A DNA stretch of 64,000 nt from the NCBI GenBank assembly GCA_016841205.1, contig JAENZP010000013.1, positions 1-64,000 of the forward strand, written 5' to 3'. This DNA is from Desulfoscipio geothermicus (GTDB lineage: Bacteria; Bacillota; Desulfotomaculia; Desulfotomaculales; Desulfallaceae). Made by a program: the position numbers and the translations under genes. The notes beneath the pieces are model-generated. The model saw only the letters and a list, made by a program, of their open reading frames with translations. It had not been told where the DNA came from and searched no databases. Shown here piece by piece: positions 50,456-59,913 of the stretch; the stretch's first letter is position 1, and each line of letters begins with the position of its first letter.

Positions 50456-50686
50456 TTACATAAATCCGCGAAGCGTATCAGCAATTTCCCTGACACTTTT
50501 GCCACTAGCGTCGATAACCTTCTTGTCTGTTCTAATATCCTGCATGTCCATAAAATTGTTTTCCATACCTGATACAATAATTGCATCAGCGTGATCGACC
50601 ATTGTTTTATCCACTACATTAAAGCCTTCTTTTACAAAATCATCACGCAGCCTGCTCAGATCACCATCCAACGCTATTGTAAGCAA
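50456..50686 (-). CDS. YkuS/UPF0180 family protein
   Basis: A 76-residue member of the UPF0180 (YkuS) family of unknown function. The pattern LTIALDGDLSRLRDDFVKEG, then DAIIVSGMENNFMDMQDI, then DASGKSVREIADTL is characteristic. A good Shine-Dalgarno (GGAGGTG) precedes the ATG. It begins 18 bases after the phosphoribosyltransferase stop and is probably co-transcribed with it. Confidence 0.85.
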   Translation of the reverse strand: MLTIALDGDLSRLRDDFVKEGFNVVDKTMVDHADAIIVSGMENNFMDMQDIRTDKKVIDASGKSVREIADTLRGFM

Positions 50687-50704
50687 ATTTAAACACCTCC
50701 GGTA

Positions 50705-51364
50705 TTAAGTTTTCCATTCGCCCCCTCTTTTATGCAAAATTTGTATAACTTCTTCATCGGTTACCTGGTCAAAGTTTTCATAAAACTGCCCAACTGCATA
50801 AAAAGGCTCCGGTACCAAAGGGCATACAATTTCATCCACCTCTGTACCTAGCTTTTCAATTACCTCAACCGGCGCTACCGGTACAGCCAGTATGGTCCTA
50901 TGCGGTTTGAATATTTTATTTATAGACATAATGGCGGCCCGGGTAGTAAAACCAGTGGCGATGCCATCATCAATAATAATCACTGTTTTTCCTGTATAAT
51001 CCGGATAACTTATACTACCGCGATATTCAAGCATTCTTCTTTTTATCTCATTTATTTCTTGCTCGACGATATTCTTTATGGAACCTTTACCTGCAAACTG
51101 CAACAATTGTTTATTTTCAGTTAAAAAAACTGTTCCATCCTGGGTGACTGCCCCTATGGCAACTTCCGGATTATAGGGTGCACCAATTTTTCTGGGAATA
51201 ATGATCTCTAGCGGAAGATTGAGCACCTTAGATACCTGATCCGCTAAAACTACTCCTCCTCTTGGTATGGCCATGACAATACCATCTACAATTTCCTTTT
51301 CTTTTAAAATACGAGCCAGGACTTGCCCGGCATCAACTCTGTCTTTGTATATTTTGTTTTCCAT
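50705..51364 (-). CDS. Phosphoribosyltransferase family protein
   Basis: A type I PRTase fold of 219 residues. The PRPP-binding signature is TVIIIDDGIATGFTTRAA near residue 120, with the two acidic residues. IVMAIPRGGVVLADQVSKVL forms the N-terminal PPi loop region. The family (COG1926) is often found with alpha/beta hydrolases and has no firm substrate. I start at the ATG at 51364, 8 bases after GGAG. Two further in-frame starts at 51370 and 51373 overlap that site. It heads a two-gene operon with the YkuS gene. Confidence 0.85.
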   Translation of the reverse strand: MENKIYKDRVDAGQVLARILKEKEIVDGIVMAIPRGGVVLADQVSKVLNLPLEIIIPRKIGAPYNPEVAIGAVTQDGTVFLTENKQLLQFAGKGSIKNIVEQEINEIKRRMLEYRGSISYPDYTGKTVIIIDDGIATGFTTRAAIMSINKIFKPHRTILAVPVAPVEVIEKLGTEVDEIVCPLVPEPFYAVGQFYENFDQVTDEEVIQILHKRGGEWKT

Positions 51365-51441
51365 TAACATCACTCCGTTGTGTTTTTAAATTGTTTTATC
51401 AGATAAGCATACTAAAACGTATTTTTCAGCATACCATACAC

Positions 51442-52353
51442 TTACCCTACCAAGTTCAGCCCCAGTGTTCTAGCATATGCCAATGCTTCTTGGTATTCAT
51501 TATAGCTGAGCCTCTGGGATAATTCTTCAAACTGATATGCCTGGTGAGCAGGAAAATATTGCTCCATTAAATTTACCTGGCAGTCCGGTGATAATGCTTC
51601 TTTAATGAATTTTAATATTTCTTTGGTATCCTCCACTCCCCCCGGCATTACTAAATGCCGGATCAAAAGACCCCGATAAGCAATTCCCTGCTTATCTATT
51701 TTCAAACCTCCCACCTGGCGATCCATTTCTTTAAGCGACTTTTGGACAATGGTCGGGTAATCTTGTATTCCTGAATATTTTCTACCCCGTTCAGACTGGT
51801 TATATTTAAAATCTGGCATATAGATGTCTATGACATCTTCCAGCAGTTTCAAAGTTTCCAGTTTTTCATAACCGCCACAGTTATAAACAAGAGGGAGCAT
51901 TAAGCCTTTCTCTGCCGCCAGCAACACCGCCTCTAAAATGTTAGGCACAAAATGGGTCGGGGTTACCAGGTTAATATTGTGGCACTTAAAGAAGTTCTGT
52001 AGTTCCAACATGATTTTTGCCAACTCGACATTGGTGACCAGCTCTCCTTCACCACCAAAACTAAGCTCACAATTCTGGCAAAAAACACAACGCATATTAC
52101 AGTAACCAAAAAAAATAGTGCCTGAACCGTGTCTACCAACCAATGATGGCTCTTCTCCCATATGCGGGCCATAACTAGAAAGCACAACCTTATCCGTAGC
52201 TCGGCAAAACCCATGTTTTTCTTTGCGGTTTACAGCACAATTATGTGGGCACAGATTACAATTAGTCAGGTGTTGGCGAGCCTGCTCAACTTTTTTCTGC
52301 AATATTTTATTGGTTAGTATTTTATGATAACCAGGTACATATTTTGGCTGCAT
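51442..52353 (-). CDS. PflX-type radical SAM protein (COG1313)
   Basis: A radical S-adenosylmethionine enzyme related to pyruvate-formate-lyase activases. An N-terminal Cys set (CNLCPHNCAV, then HGFC) precedes the radical SAM CxxxCxxC, which reads GYCNMRCVFCQN. The following hallmarks of the PflX group are present: LVTPTHFVPNILEAVLLAAE, LPLVYNCGGYE, VDIYMPDFKY and LIRHLVMPGG. The biochemical target is unknown. The ATG at 52353 follows GAGGGTGAGGGA. A TTG at 52377 is possible but worse. It is preceded on the same strand by a terminator, so it is its own unit. Confidence 0.9.
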   Translation of the reverse strand: MQPKYVPGYHKILTNKILQKKVEQARQHLTNCNLCPHNCAVNRKEKHGFCRATDKVVLSSYGPHMGEEPSLVGRHGSGTIFFGYCNMRCVFCQNCELSFGGEGELVTNVELAKIMLELQNFFKCHNINLVTPTHFVPNILEAVLLAAEKGLMLPLVYNCGGYEKLETLKLLEDVIDIYMPDFKYNQSERGRKYSGIQDYPTIVQKSLKEMDRQVGGLKIDKQGIAYRGLLIRHLVMPGGVEDTKEILKFIKEALSPDCQVNLMEQYFPAHQAYQFEELSQRLSYNEYQEALAYARTLGLNLVG

Positions 52354-52416
52354 TCCCTCACCCTCTCTTAAACCCAAGGCTTATAATAAACATTATCCTG
52401 CCCAAATGTTTATGAC

Positions 52417-52450
52417 AAAACCGCTGGGAAAACCCTTACCAGCGGTTTTT
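52417..52450 (-). terminator. Terminator of the PAS-sigma-54 regulator gene
   Basis: AAAACCGCTGG and CCAGCGGTTTT pair around AAAACCCTTA-type loop bases. The minus-strand tail is TTTTGTCA and the plus-strand tail is TTTTTTTTGCC. It lies 33 bases past the regulator stop. Confidence 0.75.
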
Positions 52451-52482
52451 TTTGCCTTGCTTACTTTTATAAAATATATTAC

Positions 52483-54183
52483 CTATATTTTGTACCGGTT
52501 TAACTTTTTATACAGACCGGCCCGGGATATACCTAGCATAGCAGCAGTTTGGTTCTTATTACCAGCACAGGCTTCTAAAGCATCGATAATGGCTTCCCTC
52601 TCAATATCTTCTACCAGCTTGGACAGACCGCCTTGACGACTTTTCCCCTTGAGCTTTTGATTGTTATGCATATAAAGGGGCAGATGTTCTCTATGAATGA
52701 CATCACCGTCTATAATATTAAAGGCTCTTTCAATAACATTTTCAAGCTCCCTGAGATTACCCGGCCATCGTTGATTTTTCAAAATTTCAATGACCTCGTT
52801 ATCCGCCCCGATAACCTGGAGGCCAAAATCGTTATTAAATCGTTGGATAAAATAATCCAGCAGCAGTTCAAGGTCTTCTACCCTACTGCGCAAGGGCGGT
52901 ATATTCAAAGTGACTACATTAATACGGTAATAAAGGTCCTCACGAAATTCCCCACTAACAATCATATCCTCAAGGTTGCGGTTGGTAGCAGCAATAACAC
53001 GCACATCCACCTTGCGGGTTTTGGTATCTCCGAGACGTTCAATCTCTTTTTCCTGAAGTACTCGCAGCAGTTTAGCCTGCATCATCATGGGCATATCTCC
53101 GATTTCGTCCAGGAATATTACCCCTTTGTCAGCAAACTCAAATTTACCCATATGCCCGCCCTTTTGAGCACCTGTAAAAGCCCCTTCATTATAACCAAAC
53201 AATTCAGATTCAAGAAGGGTTTCGGGAATCGCAGCACAGTTTACCCGGACAAAAGGCCCCTGACTGCGACCACTTTCACTATGGATGGCCCTGGCAAACA
53301 GTTCCTTGCCCGTGCCGCTTTCTCCTCTGAGCAGAACAGTGGAGTTGCTTTGGGCTACCCTTTTAACTGTTTCTTTAAGGGCAAGAAACCCGGGGCTTCG
53401 TCCAATAATTCGGTCGCAAAGAAGAGAAGTTGTCCGCAGCGTACAAGCCTGTTCCTCCCGGCAGCAGTCCTGCTGATTGCGCTGTTTTTGAGTTTTTGTG
53501 GTCAGGCCCTGAGCATCCGCTGTGGGTTTAAATGCTACTATACCTAGCGCACCAACAATTTGTCCATCTTTTTTTATAGGCATCCGGTTAGCAATTATCT
53601 CGCTGCCATTTAAAGTAGTTACGTAACCGTACTCGGTTTCTCCGTCCTCTAATGATCTGGTGAATATAGGTATACCTTTATATATCTTTTGCACATGTTG
53701 ACCGACCATATCCTGAACTCTCTTATTGAAGAGGCTGGCAAAAGGCTGGTTAACCATTGTAATTATATAATCCCTGTCAACGACAATTATACCATCGTTG
53801 GATAGTTCCAGGACATTGGCCAGGGTTTCTTGGTATTCATGTATATTTTCAACATTTTGAAGTTCGATTTTATCTTGAATAACAGCTACAGCCCCCACGA
53901 TTTTGCCCTTGCTGATAATCGGACTGCAATTTGAGAGGTAGGCGCCCTGGTTAAGTATAAACTCGCGGCCTAACTGCGGTTTGCCATCCAATATCACATC
54001 TAGCAGTCCGGTTGCCGGTAAATATTTGTGTACAGGCTGCCCTTTGATTAGTCGGACCGGTAGTCTAAGAAATTTCTCTACCTGGTGATTACAATAAATA
54101 ATCACACCCTCATTGTTCACAGCCAGCACCGCATTGCTTGATGAGTCAATAATGTCTTCGAGTTTAAGCTTAGCAGTTCCCAT
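52483..54183 (-). CDS. Sigma-54-dependent regulator with two or more PAS domains
   Basis: An enhancer-binding protein of about 566 residues. PAS-type sensory segments appear at the start (LEDIIDSSSNAVLAVNNEGV) and middle (NVLELSNDGIIVVDRDYII). The AAA+ core has LLRGESGTGKELFARAIHSE, the GAFTGA loop in NEGAFTGAQKGG, and KGVIFLDEIGDMPMMMQ. It ends in a Fis helix-turn-helix (AGNKNQTAAMLGISRAGLYK). I prefer the ATG at 54183; the longer in-frame reading to 54261 adds 26 residues with no domain, but the Shine-Dalgarno GAGGTC is 13 bases from 54183, so the start is uncertain. It is a candidate activator of the sigma-54 promoter at 59754-59769. Confidence 0.92.
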   Translation of the reverse strand: MGTAKLKLEDIIDSSSNAVLAVNNEGVIIYCNHQVEKFLRLPVRLIKGQPVHKYLPATGLLDVILDGKPQLGREFILNQGAYLSNCSPIISKGKIVGAVAVIQDKIELQNVENIHEYQETLANVLELSNDGIIVVDRDYIITMVNQPFASLFNKRVQDMVGQHVQKIYKGIPIFTRSLEDGETEYGYVTTLNGSEIIANRMPIKKDGQIVGALGIVAFKPTADAQGLTTKTQKQRNQQDCCREEQACTLRTTSLLCDRIIGRSPGFLALKETVKRVAQSNSTVLLRGESGTGKELFARAIHSESGRSQGPFVRVNCAAIPETLLESELFGYNEGAFTGAQKGGHMGKFEFADKGVIFLDEIGDMPMMMQAKLLRVLQEKEIERLGDTKTRKVDVRVIAATNRNLEDMIVSGEFREDLYYRINVVTLNIPPLRSRVEDLELLLDYFIQRFNNDFGLQVIGADNEVIEILKNQRWPGNLRELENVIERAFNIIDGDVIHREHLPLYMHNNQKLKGKSRQGGLSKLVEDIEREAIIDALEACAGNKNQTAAMLGISRAGLYKKLNRYKI

Positions 54184-54500
54184 GTAAGTATACCAGACCT
54201 CTTTCTTGTGATAAGTATTACTATCACATTCGCCAGACAAAGGCCAAAAACCTGCCTCCATAGCGAATCAAAGACAGAAATTTTACATTATAATAGTATA
54301 CTTTATAGACAGGACAAAAAAAACACCGTTAATGACCATATTAAATATATGCTTGAAAATATGTTTGCAAGGTTGACACTGCTTACAAATTAAACTCAAT
54401 TGAATAAACTACTATTAGTAATTCCCTTATTTTGCCAAATCTTGCCCCGGGGGTGGTTATGTGATAAAATTCCCACAGATCGGTAAAAAGGAGCGTTAAC
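54184..54500. other. Divergent intergenic region
   Basis: It separates the sigma-54 regulator from the DUF2520 gene. It is AT-rich, with a lone TTGACA near 54373 that lacks a -10 at the right distance. AAAAAGGAGCG before 54501 is the ribosome-binding site of the right-hand gene. I see nothing else. Confidence 0.5.
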
Positions 54501-55373
54501 ATGACAAAATCATCCATTGTCATTATCGGGGCCGGTAAGGTAGGTTCGGCCCTGGGTATTTTATTGCAGCAAAAAGGCTATGCCGTGGCCGCAGTAGCCA
54601 GCCGTACAAAAGAATCGGCCGAGCAGTTGGCCAACCGGCTAAATTGCCCTGTGCTGAGCAACCAAGAGGCCGCAGCCCGGGCTGAACTTATTTTTATCAC
54701 CACCCCCGACCGCAGCATAGCTCCCGTAGCCGCTGAAATTGCCAAGGCGGGAAGTCTTCGACAGGGACAAGTAGTGGCGCATACCAGTGGTGCGCACCCC
54801 GCAGCTGAATTGAGGGGTGTCCGGGAATCAGGCGCACTGGCGGTAAGTATTCACCCGTTGCAATCCTTTGCCGAAGTTCGGGCCGCTATGGAAAACTTAC
54901 CAGGTTCGTACTTTGCCCTGGAAGGTGACGAAAGTGCCCTGCCATTGGCCCGGCAGGTGGTGGAAGATCTTGATGGCAGATGGTTTACTATCTCTGCCGC
55001 TGACAAACCCATTTACCACGCGGCGGCTTGTATTGCATCCAATTACCTGGTATCGCTAATGCACTTTGCCACCGGCTTATACGCCAAATTCGGGCTGGGG
55101 CCCCAAGAGGCCTTTGAGGCTTTATATCCTCTGGTACAGGGTACGGTAGCCAATATAACTAAAGTGGGTCCCACCCGCGCACTAACCGGACCGGTGGCCC
55201 GCGGCGACTCCCCTACCATTGCCGGGCATATGAAAACTTTACAAGAACTAGATCCCCAGCTGCAAGAGCTCTACAGTATACTAGGACAATACACAATTAA
55301 GGTAGCTATGGAAAAAGGCGATATTAATACTCAACAAAGCGAAGAATTAAACAAAATTTTCAAGAGAAAATAG
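54501..55373 (+). CDS. Rossmann-fold/DUF2520 domain protein
   Basis: A 290-residue NAD(P)-dependent oxidoreductase-like protein related to pyrroline-5-carboxylate and ketopantoate reductases. The dinucleotide loop is VIIGAGKVGSALGILLQ at the N-terminus, followed by ASRTKESAEQL. The helical C-terminal DUF2520 domain includes HPLQSFAEVRAAMENLPGSY and AACIASNYLVSLMHFA. In related organisms it often sits next to pantothenate genes, but no such gene is here. The ATG follows AAAAAGGAGCG. It is a single gene ending at a strong terminator. Confidence 0.88.
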   Translation: MTKSSIVIIGAGKVGSALGILLQQKGYAVAAVASRTKESAEQLANRLNCPVLSNQEAAARAELIFITTPDRSIAPVAAEIAKAGSLRQGQVVAHTSGAHPAAELRGVRESGALAVSIHPLQSFAEVRAAMENLPGSYFALEGDESALPLARQVVEDLDGRWFTISAADKPIYHAAACIASNYLVSLMHFATGLYAKFGLGPQEAFEALYPLVQGTVANITKVGPTRALTGPVARGDSPTIAGHMKTLQELDPQLQELYSILGQYTIKVAMEKGDINTQQSEELNKIFKRK

Positions 55374-55381
55374 GTAGGACA

Positions 55382-55424
55382 AAACGGGTTTTTAATCTAT
55401 GCAACTGTGATTAAAAACCCGTTT
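55382..55424. terminator. Bidirectional terminator, DUF2520 gene / SNF2 helicase
   Basis: AAACGGGTTTTTAATC and GATTAAAAACCCGTTT form a 16-bp perfect stem followed by TTTT on the plus strand and by TTTTGTCC on the minus strand. It lies between converging genes. Confidence 0.85.
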
Positions 55425-55448
55425 TTTTACAATAACTAACCGAGGCGC

Positions 55449-58400
55449 TTAAGACATATCAAACAACTCCCGGACCTCTTGTTCCGTCATTTTAGAAAGC
55501 ATTGTTTCCCCGGGTTTAATGACTGCTTCAATCATGGTCTTTTTCTTTTGCTGCAATTCATATATTTTTTCTTCAATGGTGCCCCTGGTGATAAGGCTGA
55601 TGGCCTGCACCGAGTTTTTTTGACCAATGCGGTAGGCCCGATCAGTGGCCTGCTCCTCCACGGCGGGATTCCACCACGGGTCATAATGAATAACCATATC
55701 CGCACCGGTTAAATTCAGCCCCGTGCCCCCGGCTTTAAGAGAGATTAGAAAAGCATCCCCCTGGCCCCTATTAAAGGCCCGGACCATTTGCCCTCTTTCC
55801 TCCGCTTTGGTGGCACCATCCAGGTAAAAATACTCGATTTGCTCATCATCCAGCAGCCTGCGGATAATTTCTAACATACTGACAAACTGTGAAAAAAGCA
55901 AAACCCGGTGTCCGCTATCAATAGCGTCTTGTAAAAATTCCCTTAAAAAAATAAGTTTGCCGCTGTCGCCCTGATAATTATCCAAAAAAGTGGCCGGATG
56001 GCAGCAAATCTGGCGCAGCCTGGTTAGCAGCGCTAAAATTTTGATTTGACTTCTCTCAAAGCCATCATTGGCCAATACCGATTTTACCTCTTCCTTAGCC
56101 TTGTGCAAATAAGAAAGGTATATTTTCTTTTGCTCGGTGGTTAACTCAGCCAGCACCTTGCTTTCTATCTTGGGCGGTAGTTCCTGCAAAACGTCGTTTT
56201 TCATCCTTCTTAAAATGAAGGGGGCAATTTGTTTTTGTAATTCCTTAAGCGTCCTTTCGTCTTGATTTTTGACTATGGGCCGCTCATATTTCTTGACAAA
56301 TTTTTGATGGGTCAGCAGATATCCGGGCATAACAAAATCGAAAATAGACCATAACTCAGTTAAACTGTTTTCAATGGGGGTGCCGGATAAAGCAAAATAC
56401 CCCCTGGCTTGAATTGTTTTTACCGCTTTAGCATTTAATGAATTGGGGTTCTTAATGTTCTGTGCCTCATCTAAAAAATAATACTTAAAATTAAAATCCA
56501 CATATAATTCCACGTCCCGCCGTATCAGCGCATAGGAGGTAACCACCAGGTCCGCCTTTTTAGCATCTTCCAGCAGGCTTTGCCGTTCCTTTAAATTACC
56601 CGAAACCACCACAACTTTTAAGCCGGGCGCAAATTTACTGGCTTCATCCTGCCAGTTATATACCACAGAAGTAGGTGCCACCACCAATGATGGTGCCTGC
56701 TGCCTTTCACTCTCCGACAGAATAAAAGCAATGGTTTGAATAGTTTTACCCAGTCCCATATCATCCGCCAGAATGCCGCCCAAACCGTACATAGCCAACG
56801 TTTTAAGCCATTTATAACCTTTGCGCTGGTACTCCCGCAGCACACCTTGCAAATCACCCGGCAGCACAAAATCCATATCTTGCGGCTCGCGAATATTCTG
56901 CACGAGCTGCTTGAAGGCATGGTTCCTTTCAACCTGCCATTCCGATTCTCTTAAACAACCATCAATATACACCGCTCTGTATTTGGGAAGGCTTAAAACC
57001 TTTTGATGCAATTCCTGCTGGGAAATATTCAAAGCGTCCAGCATTGTCATTATTTGGCACAAATGGTTTTCTCTGTTATCCAGCGGCAGGAATGAACCGT
57101 CCGGCAAACGGTAATACTTTTTCTTTTCCCGCAGCGCTTGAAAAATATTACCCATTTCATTCACATCAATGCCATCCAATTCAAAGGAAAAATCCAGCAT
57201 GCCGTTTACCTCATTTAAGCGAACTCCTCCGGTAAAAGCTGCGTTATCCCTGACTCGCATATTGCGGAATTTTTCACTGTAGTAAACATCCGCCAGGGCC
57301 TGAAGTTCAGACAGTATATGATAAACAAAAGAGTATATCTTTTCCTCATCTTTGAGGTACAACCTGCCATTTACCGTCCTAAACTCAGCCTTTTCTAAAA
57401 GATTGAAAATGGCTTGCTCATTTTCAATATCCCGAACTAGTATTTTTTCTCTCATCTGCCAGTCATTACTACCATCAAAGGGGTTTAATTTAATTTGGCC
57501 GTATACAAAAGCAACCCTTGCCGTAACAGCTTCATCTTCTCTGTCCAAATAAATTTCCGTTTTTAAATCTATTTCATAAAAGCTGTCCTGCACCTCTGAC
57601 GAAATTTTCACCTGCCCGATTTCATTAAGCACAGGCAGTACTTCGCTTACAAAGCGTACCCTTTGCCGAGCACTCAAACGAAGACCTTCCGGAGCCTCGG
57701 CAAAAGCATTGGCTAACGGCATAAAATATTTTCTCTGCTCATGGGAAATTTTATATATTTTTTTATCAAAAAAAATATATTCTCCGGTCTTGACCAGTGG
57801 AAGATAATTTAGTTTATTAAACTGTAATAGCAGCTCTGATCCGTTTTTATCAAGTAAGAACTGCAGGGGAAGATCCTGCTCCACGACTGGTATTTTTTCA
57901 TAATCCCCATTAGGCAGCTTTAAATTAAATTTTTCCGAACCTAAAACATCAAGCATTTTTTTAGCGGCAGACTGCATCAAAACAACCTTTTTTCCATTAA
58001 ATACACTGCCTTGATTATTCCGCCGATTAACATAACACCACGTATCGTCTAAGATGGTTTTTTCTATTTCATATATTGAATGCAATAAATCTATCACCGG
58101 CTTGTCCTCGGGTTTAAAAGCATGGATAATAGGATCAAAGGTAAACTTTTTCCCAAAAATCACACTTGTACCGCTTTCCATAGCCTCAAATAAATTTTTT
58201 ATATTTTGGACCACATAAAGCTTGTCTTCGCCCATGCGCAAAGAAAGAGCAGGAACGGCTTCTATCCTGCCACCTACTGAATTGAACGATATTTCAAAAG
58301 TGGTTTCCAAGCGGACAGGCACCTTCTCCTGGACAAGCAGGTCATGCTCAAAATAGTTTAAGATACTTTCAGTCAAAAGGTCATTGTAACCATTTTTTTT

Positions 58401-58733
58401 ACTATGCGTGCCGGTATTCGATTTTTTTGCACCTACACTATCACTGGATTTGCGCTGATAAGCCTTTAACATAGCCACAACATGCTTACAAGCCCCTTCG
58501 TACAGGTAAAAAGCCGGACAGGCACAATACATATGTATTAATTCCCCTGCCGGTGAAAAACTCGCCAAAACATCATATTCTTCATTGCCCCGCACAACCG
58601 CTGATACACACATATTATCCACATCTATATCAAGTTCTACTACCCGGTTTTCACTATAATATTTTAATCCTTTGGTAAAGGCTCGGCTGCTGGCAGCTAA
58701 ATCCTCAATAGTTGCGTCACTGATATTAATCAT
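55449..58733 (-). CDS. SNF2/Rad54 family helicase with SWIM zinc finger
   Basis: A 1,094-residue DNA-dependent ATPase. The N-terminal SWIM finger has CACPAFYLYEGACKHVVAML (CxCx8CxH pattern, about residues 70-90). A bacterial SNF2-associated domain follows. The helicase core has motif I LADDMGLGKTIQTIAFILSE, motif II DEAQNIKN (Walker B variant DEAQ), and motif VI in VEEQATDRAYRIGQKNSV. It ends in a short EVRELFDMS tail. Such proteins remodel or translocate on DNA; some are linked to repair or phage defence, but no partner genes (for example drm or dis genes) flank it, so a housekeeping role is likelier. The coding start follows AATGGGG-type sequence GGGGTGGGATAA at suitable distance. Confidence 0.95.
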   Translation of the reverse strand: MINISDATIEDLAASSRAFTKGLKYYSENRVVELDIDVDNMCVSAVVRGNEEYDVLASFSPAGELIHMYCACPAFYLYEGACKHVVAMLKAYQRKSSDSVGAKKSNTGTHSKKNGYNDLLTESILNYFEHDLLVQEKVPVRLETTFEISFNSVGGRIEAVPALSLRMGEDKLYVVQNIKNLFEAMESGTSVIFGKKFTFDPIIHAFKPEDKPVIDLLHSIYEIEKTILDDTWCYVNRRNNQGSVFNGKKVVLMQSAAKKMLDVLGSEKFNLKLPNGDYEKIPVVEQDLPLQFLLDKNGSELLLQFNKLNYLPLVKTGEYIFFDKKIYKISHEQRKYFMPLANAFAEAPEGLRLSARQRVRFVSEVLPVLNEIGQVKISSEVQDSFYEIDLKTEIYLDREDEAVTARVAFVYGQIKLNPFDGSNDWQMREKILVRDIENEQAIFNLLEKAEFRTVNGRLYLKDEEKIYSFVYHILSELQALADVYYSEKFRNMRVRDNAAFTGGVRLNEVNGMLDFSFELDGIDVNEMGNIFQALREKKKYYRLPDGSFLPLDNRENHLCQIMTMLDALNISQQELHQKVLSLPKYRAVYIDGCLRESEWQVERNHAFKQLVQNIREPQDMDFVLPGDLQGVLREYQRKGYKWLKTLAMYGLGGILADDMGLGKTIQTIAFILSESERQQAPSLVVAPTSVVYNWQDEASKFAPGLKVVVVSGNLKERQSLLEDAKKADLVVTSYALIRRDVELYVDFNFKYYFLDEAQNIKNPNSLNAKAVKTIQARGYFALSGTPIENSLTELWSIFDFVMPGYLLTHQKFVKKYERPIVKNQDERTLKELQKQIAPFILRRMKNDVLQELPPKIESKVLAELTTEQKKIYLSYLHKAKEEVKSVLANDGFERSQIKILALLTRLRQICCHPATFLDNYQGDSGKLIFLREFLQDAIDSGHRVLLFSQFVSMLEIIRRLLDDEQIEYFYLDGATKAEERGQMVRAFNRGQGDAFLISLKAGGTGLNLTGADMVIHYDPWWNPAVEEQATDRAYRIGQKNSVQAISLITRGTIEEKIYELQQKKKTMIEAVIKPGETMLSKMTEQEVRELFDMS

Positions 58734-58873
58734 TTATCCCACCCCGTTTGCAAACGATGCAGTTCGACATGTAACTATACCAATTTTACTTCATAAGTCA
58801 ATCTATATCACAAAAACCGTAACTCCTTTTTTTTAAAACAACCCCTAGATAATCTTTTTTTATTAATAAACAG

Positions 58874-58920
58874 AATACCCCGGATATCGAGACTTTTTAT
58901 AGTGTCCGAGATCCAGGGTA
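58874..58920 (-). terminator. Hairpin downstream of the PH-domain gene
   Basis: ATACCC(C)GGAT(A)TCG pairs with CGA(G)ATCC(A)GGGTAT around an AT-rich loop. On the minus strand it follows the gene at 59008 by about 90 bases, and precedes the helicase start. The downstream T-rich stretch supports termination. Confidence 0.55.
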
Positions 58921-59007
58921 TAGTTCAAAGTAAGAGGCTTTTCGGTAATAATGATAGGTTTGATTCTGATTACTTTCGGGCATTGTTTATATAAACCGGT
59001 CGTTTTG

Positions 59008-59436
59008 TTAGCTTCTTTCCACTAGCTCAAATAAGAGATCCTTAAATTTTTCCCGTACCGAAGGGTGTAAAAATATTTCCTGAATTTTTATTAATACTTT
59101 GCCACCCATTGAAACAAGCAGGATTTTGCTTTTAGCGGCTGTAATGCTGCCAACATGACTGAAGGGGATTTCTCTTGATCCAAACCAGCTTTTAATTATT
59201 AAACTACGCCCGGTAATGATATACTTTTTGGATACAGCGGGAAAATAGAAGGTAATTAGGTCCATCATGGCAAATAATATGAAAATGGTAACAACCCTGT
59301 ACCAGGACCATTTGAAAAAAACCAAAAATAGGAGATTTAGAGAAACACCTGTGACCAGTACTCTTTTCAGATTTACTGTGTAAGGCGGGTGTTTGGTCTC
59401 GAAAATAATGTCTTCTTGATTATCCACCGGGATCAC
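59008..59436 (-). CDS. Small membrane protein with bacterial PH-like domain
   Basis: A 142-residue protein. Two adjacent hydrophobic segments (VLVTGVSLNLLFLVFFKWSW; RVVTIFILFAMMDLITFYF) precede a C-terminal beta-rich domain (YIITGRSLIIKSWFGSREIP, then FSHVGSITAAKSKILL) like the bacterial PH/YdbS-type domains. The function is unknown. GGGGTGATCCCGGTGG precedes the ATG and supplies a usable ribosome-binding site. It is a single gene, divergent from the decarboxylase cluster. Confidence 0.7.
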   Translation of the reverse strand: MIPVDNQEDIIFETKHPPYTVNLKRVLVTGVSLNLLFLVFFKWSWYRVVTIFILFAMMDLITFYFPAVSKKYIITGRSLIIKSWFGSREIPFSHVGSITAAKSKILLVSMGGKVLIKIQEIFLHPSVREKFKDLLFELVERS

Positions 59437-59666
59437 CCCAAATTAGTTACTATTGCTCTTTAATTCGGCACAGGCCATTAAAATCCTGTAATAAAAAACT
59501 ATTACCTAAATAAACGGTTTGTCTTACAGTAAAAACAACAGCTTATCCCTCATTATAACTGCTACTACACAAGAGCAAATCAGCATGGTATAATAACACT
59601 GCTTGTATAGCAGGCTAATCTCCAGGATAAGGATATTAGTACATTTACTGCTTCAAAGATGGCATC

Positions 59667-59769
59667 ATGCAAAAATGCATCTAACTATGCAAAAATGCAG
59701 ACAAGATTCCTTGCACACGTGATTTTCTGTTTACTATCCGGGCATTAAACCCCTGGCATGAATGTTGCT
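59667..59769 (+). promoter_or_regulatory. Sigma-54 promoter with paired upstream activator sites
   Basis: TGGCATGAATGTTGCT (59754-59769) has the GG and GC doublets separated by exactly 10 bases, as sigma-54 requires. Upstream, two copies of the dyad ATGCA-AAAA-TGCA (59667-59680 and 59687-59700) lie 20 bases apart, two helical turns, and about 75 bases before the -24 element. This is the standard geometry for an enhancer-binding protein. The transcript would start near 59781 and enter the biotin carrier gene at 59914. Either sigma-54 regulator in this window could be the activator. Confidence 0.82.
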
Positions 59770-59913
59770 TAAATAGTTACTAGTCAGGTGCGTTTTGTAT
59801 TTAGCGATAAGGAAGGGGATTCCCCGAATAATAAAAGTAGCGGACATACTTTGTCCCTACCAAGGTAATGATTTTAAGTTTTTTAAATATAAAAAGGAAA
59901 GGAGGATCCTATT

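Noticed and set aside
55449..58733. SNF2 helicase as part of a DISARM-type defence system
   Set aside because: No methyltransferase, DUF1998 or PLD partner genes flank it; the SWIM domain form is widespread as a stand-alone gene.
59667..59700. ATGCAAAAATGCA copies as part of a longer CRISPR or iteron array
   Set aside because: Only two copies exist and their placement before a -24/-12 element is better explained as activator sites.
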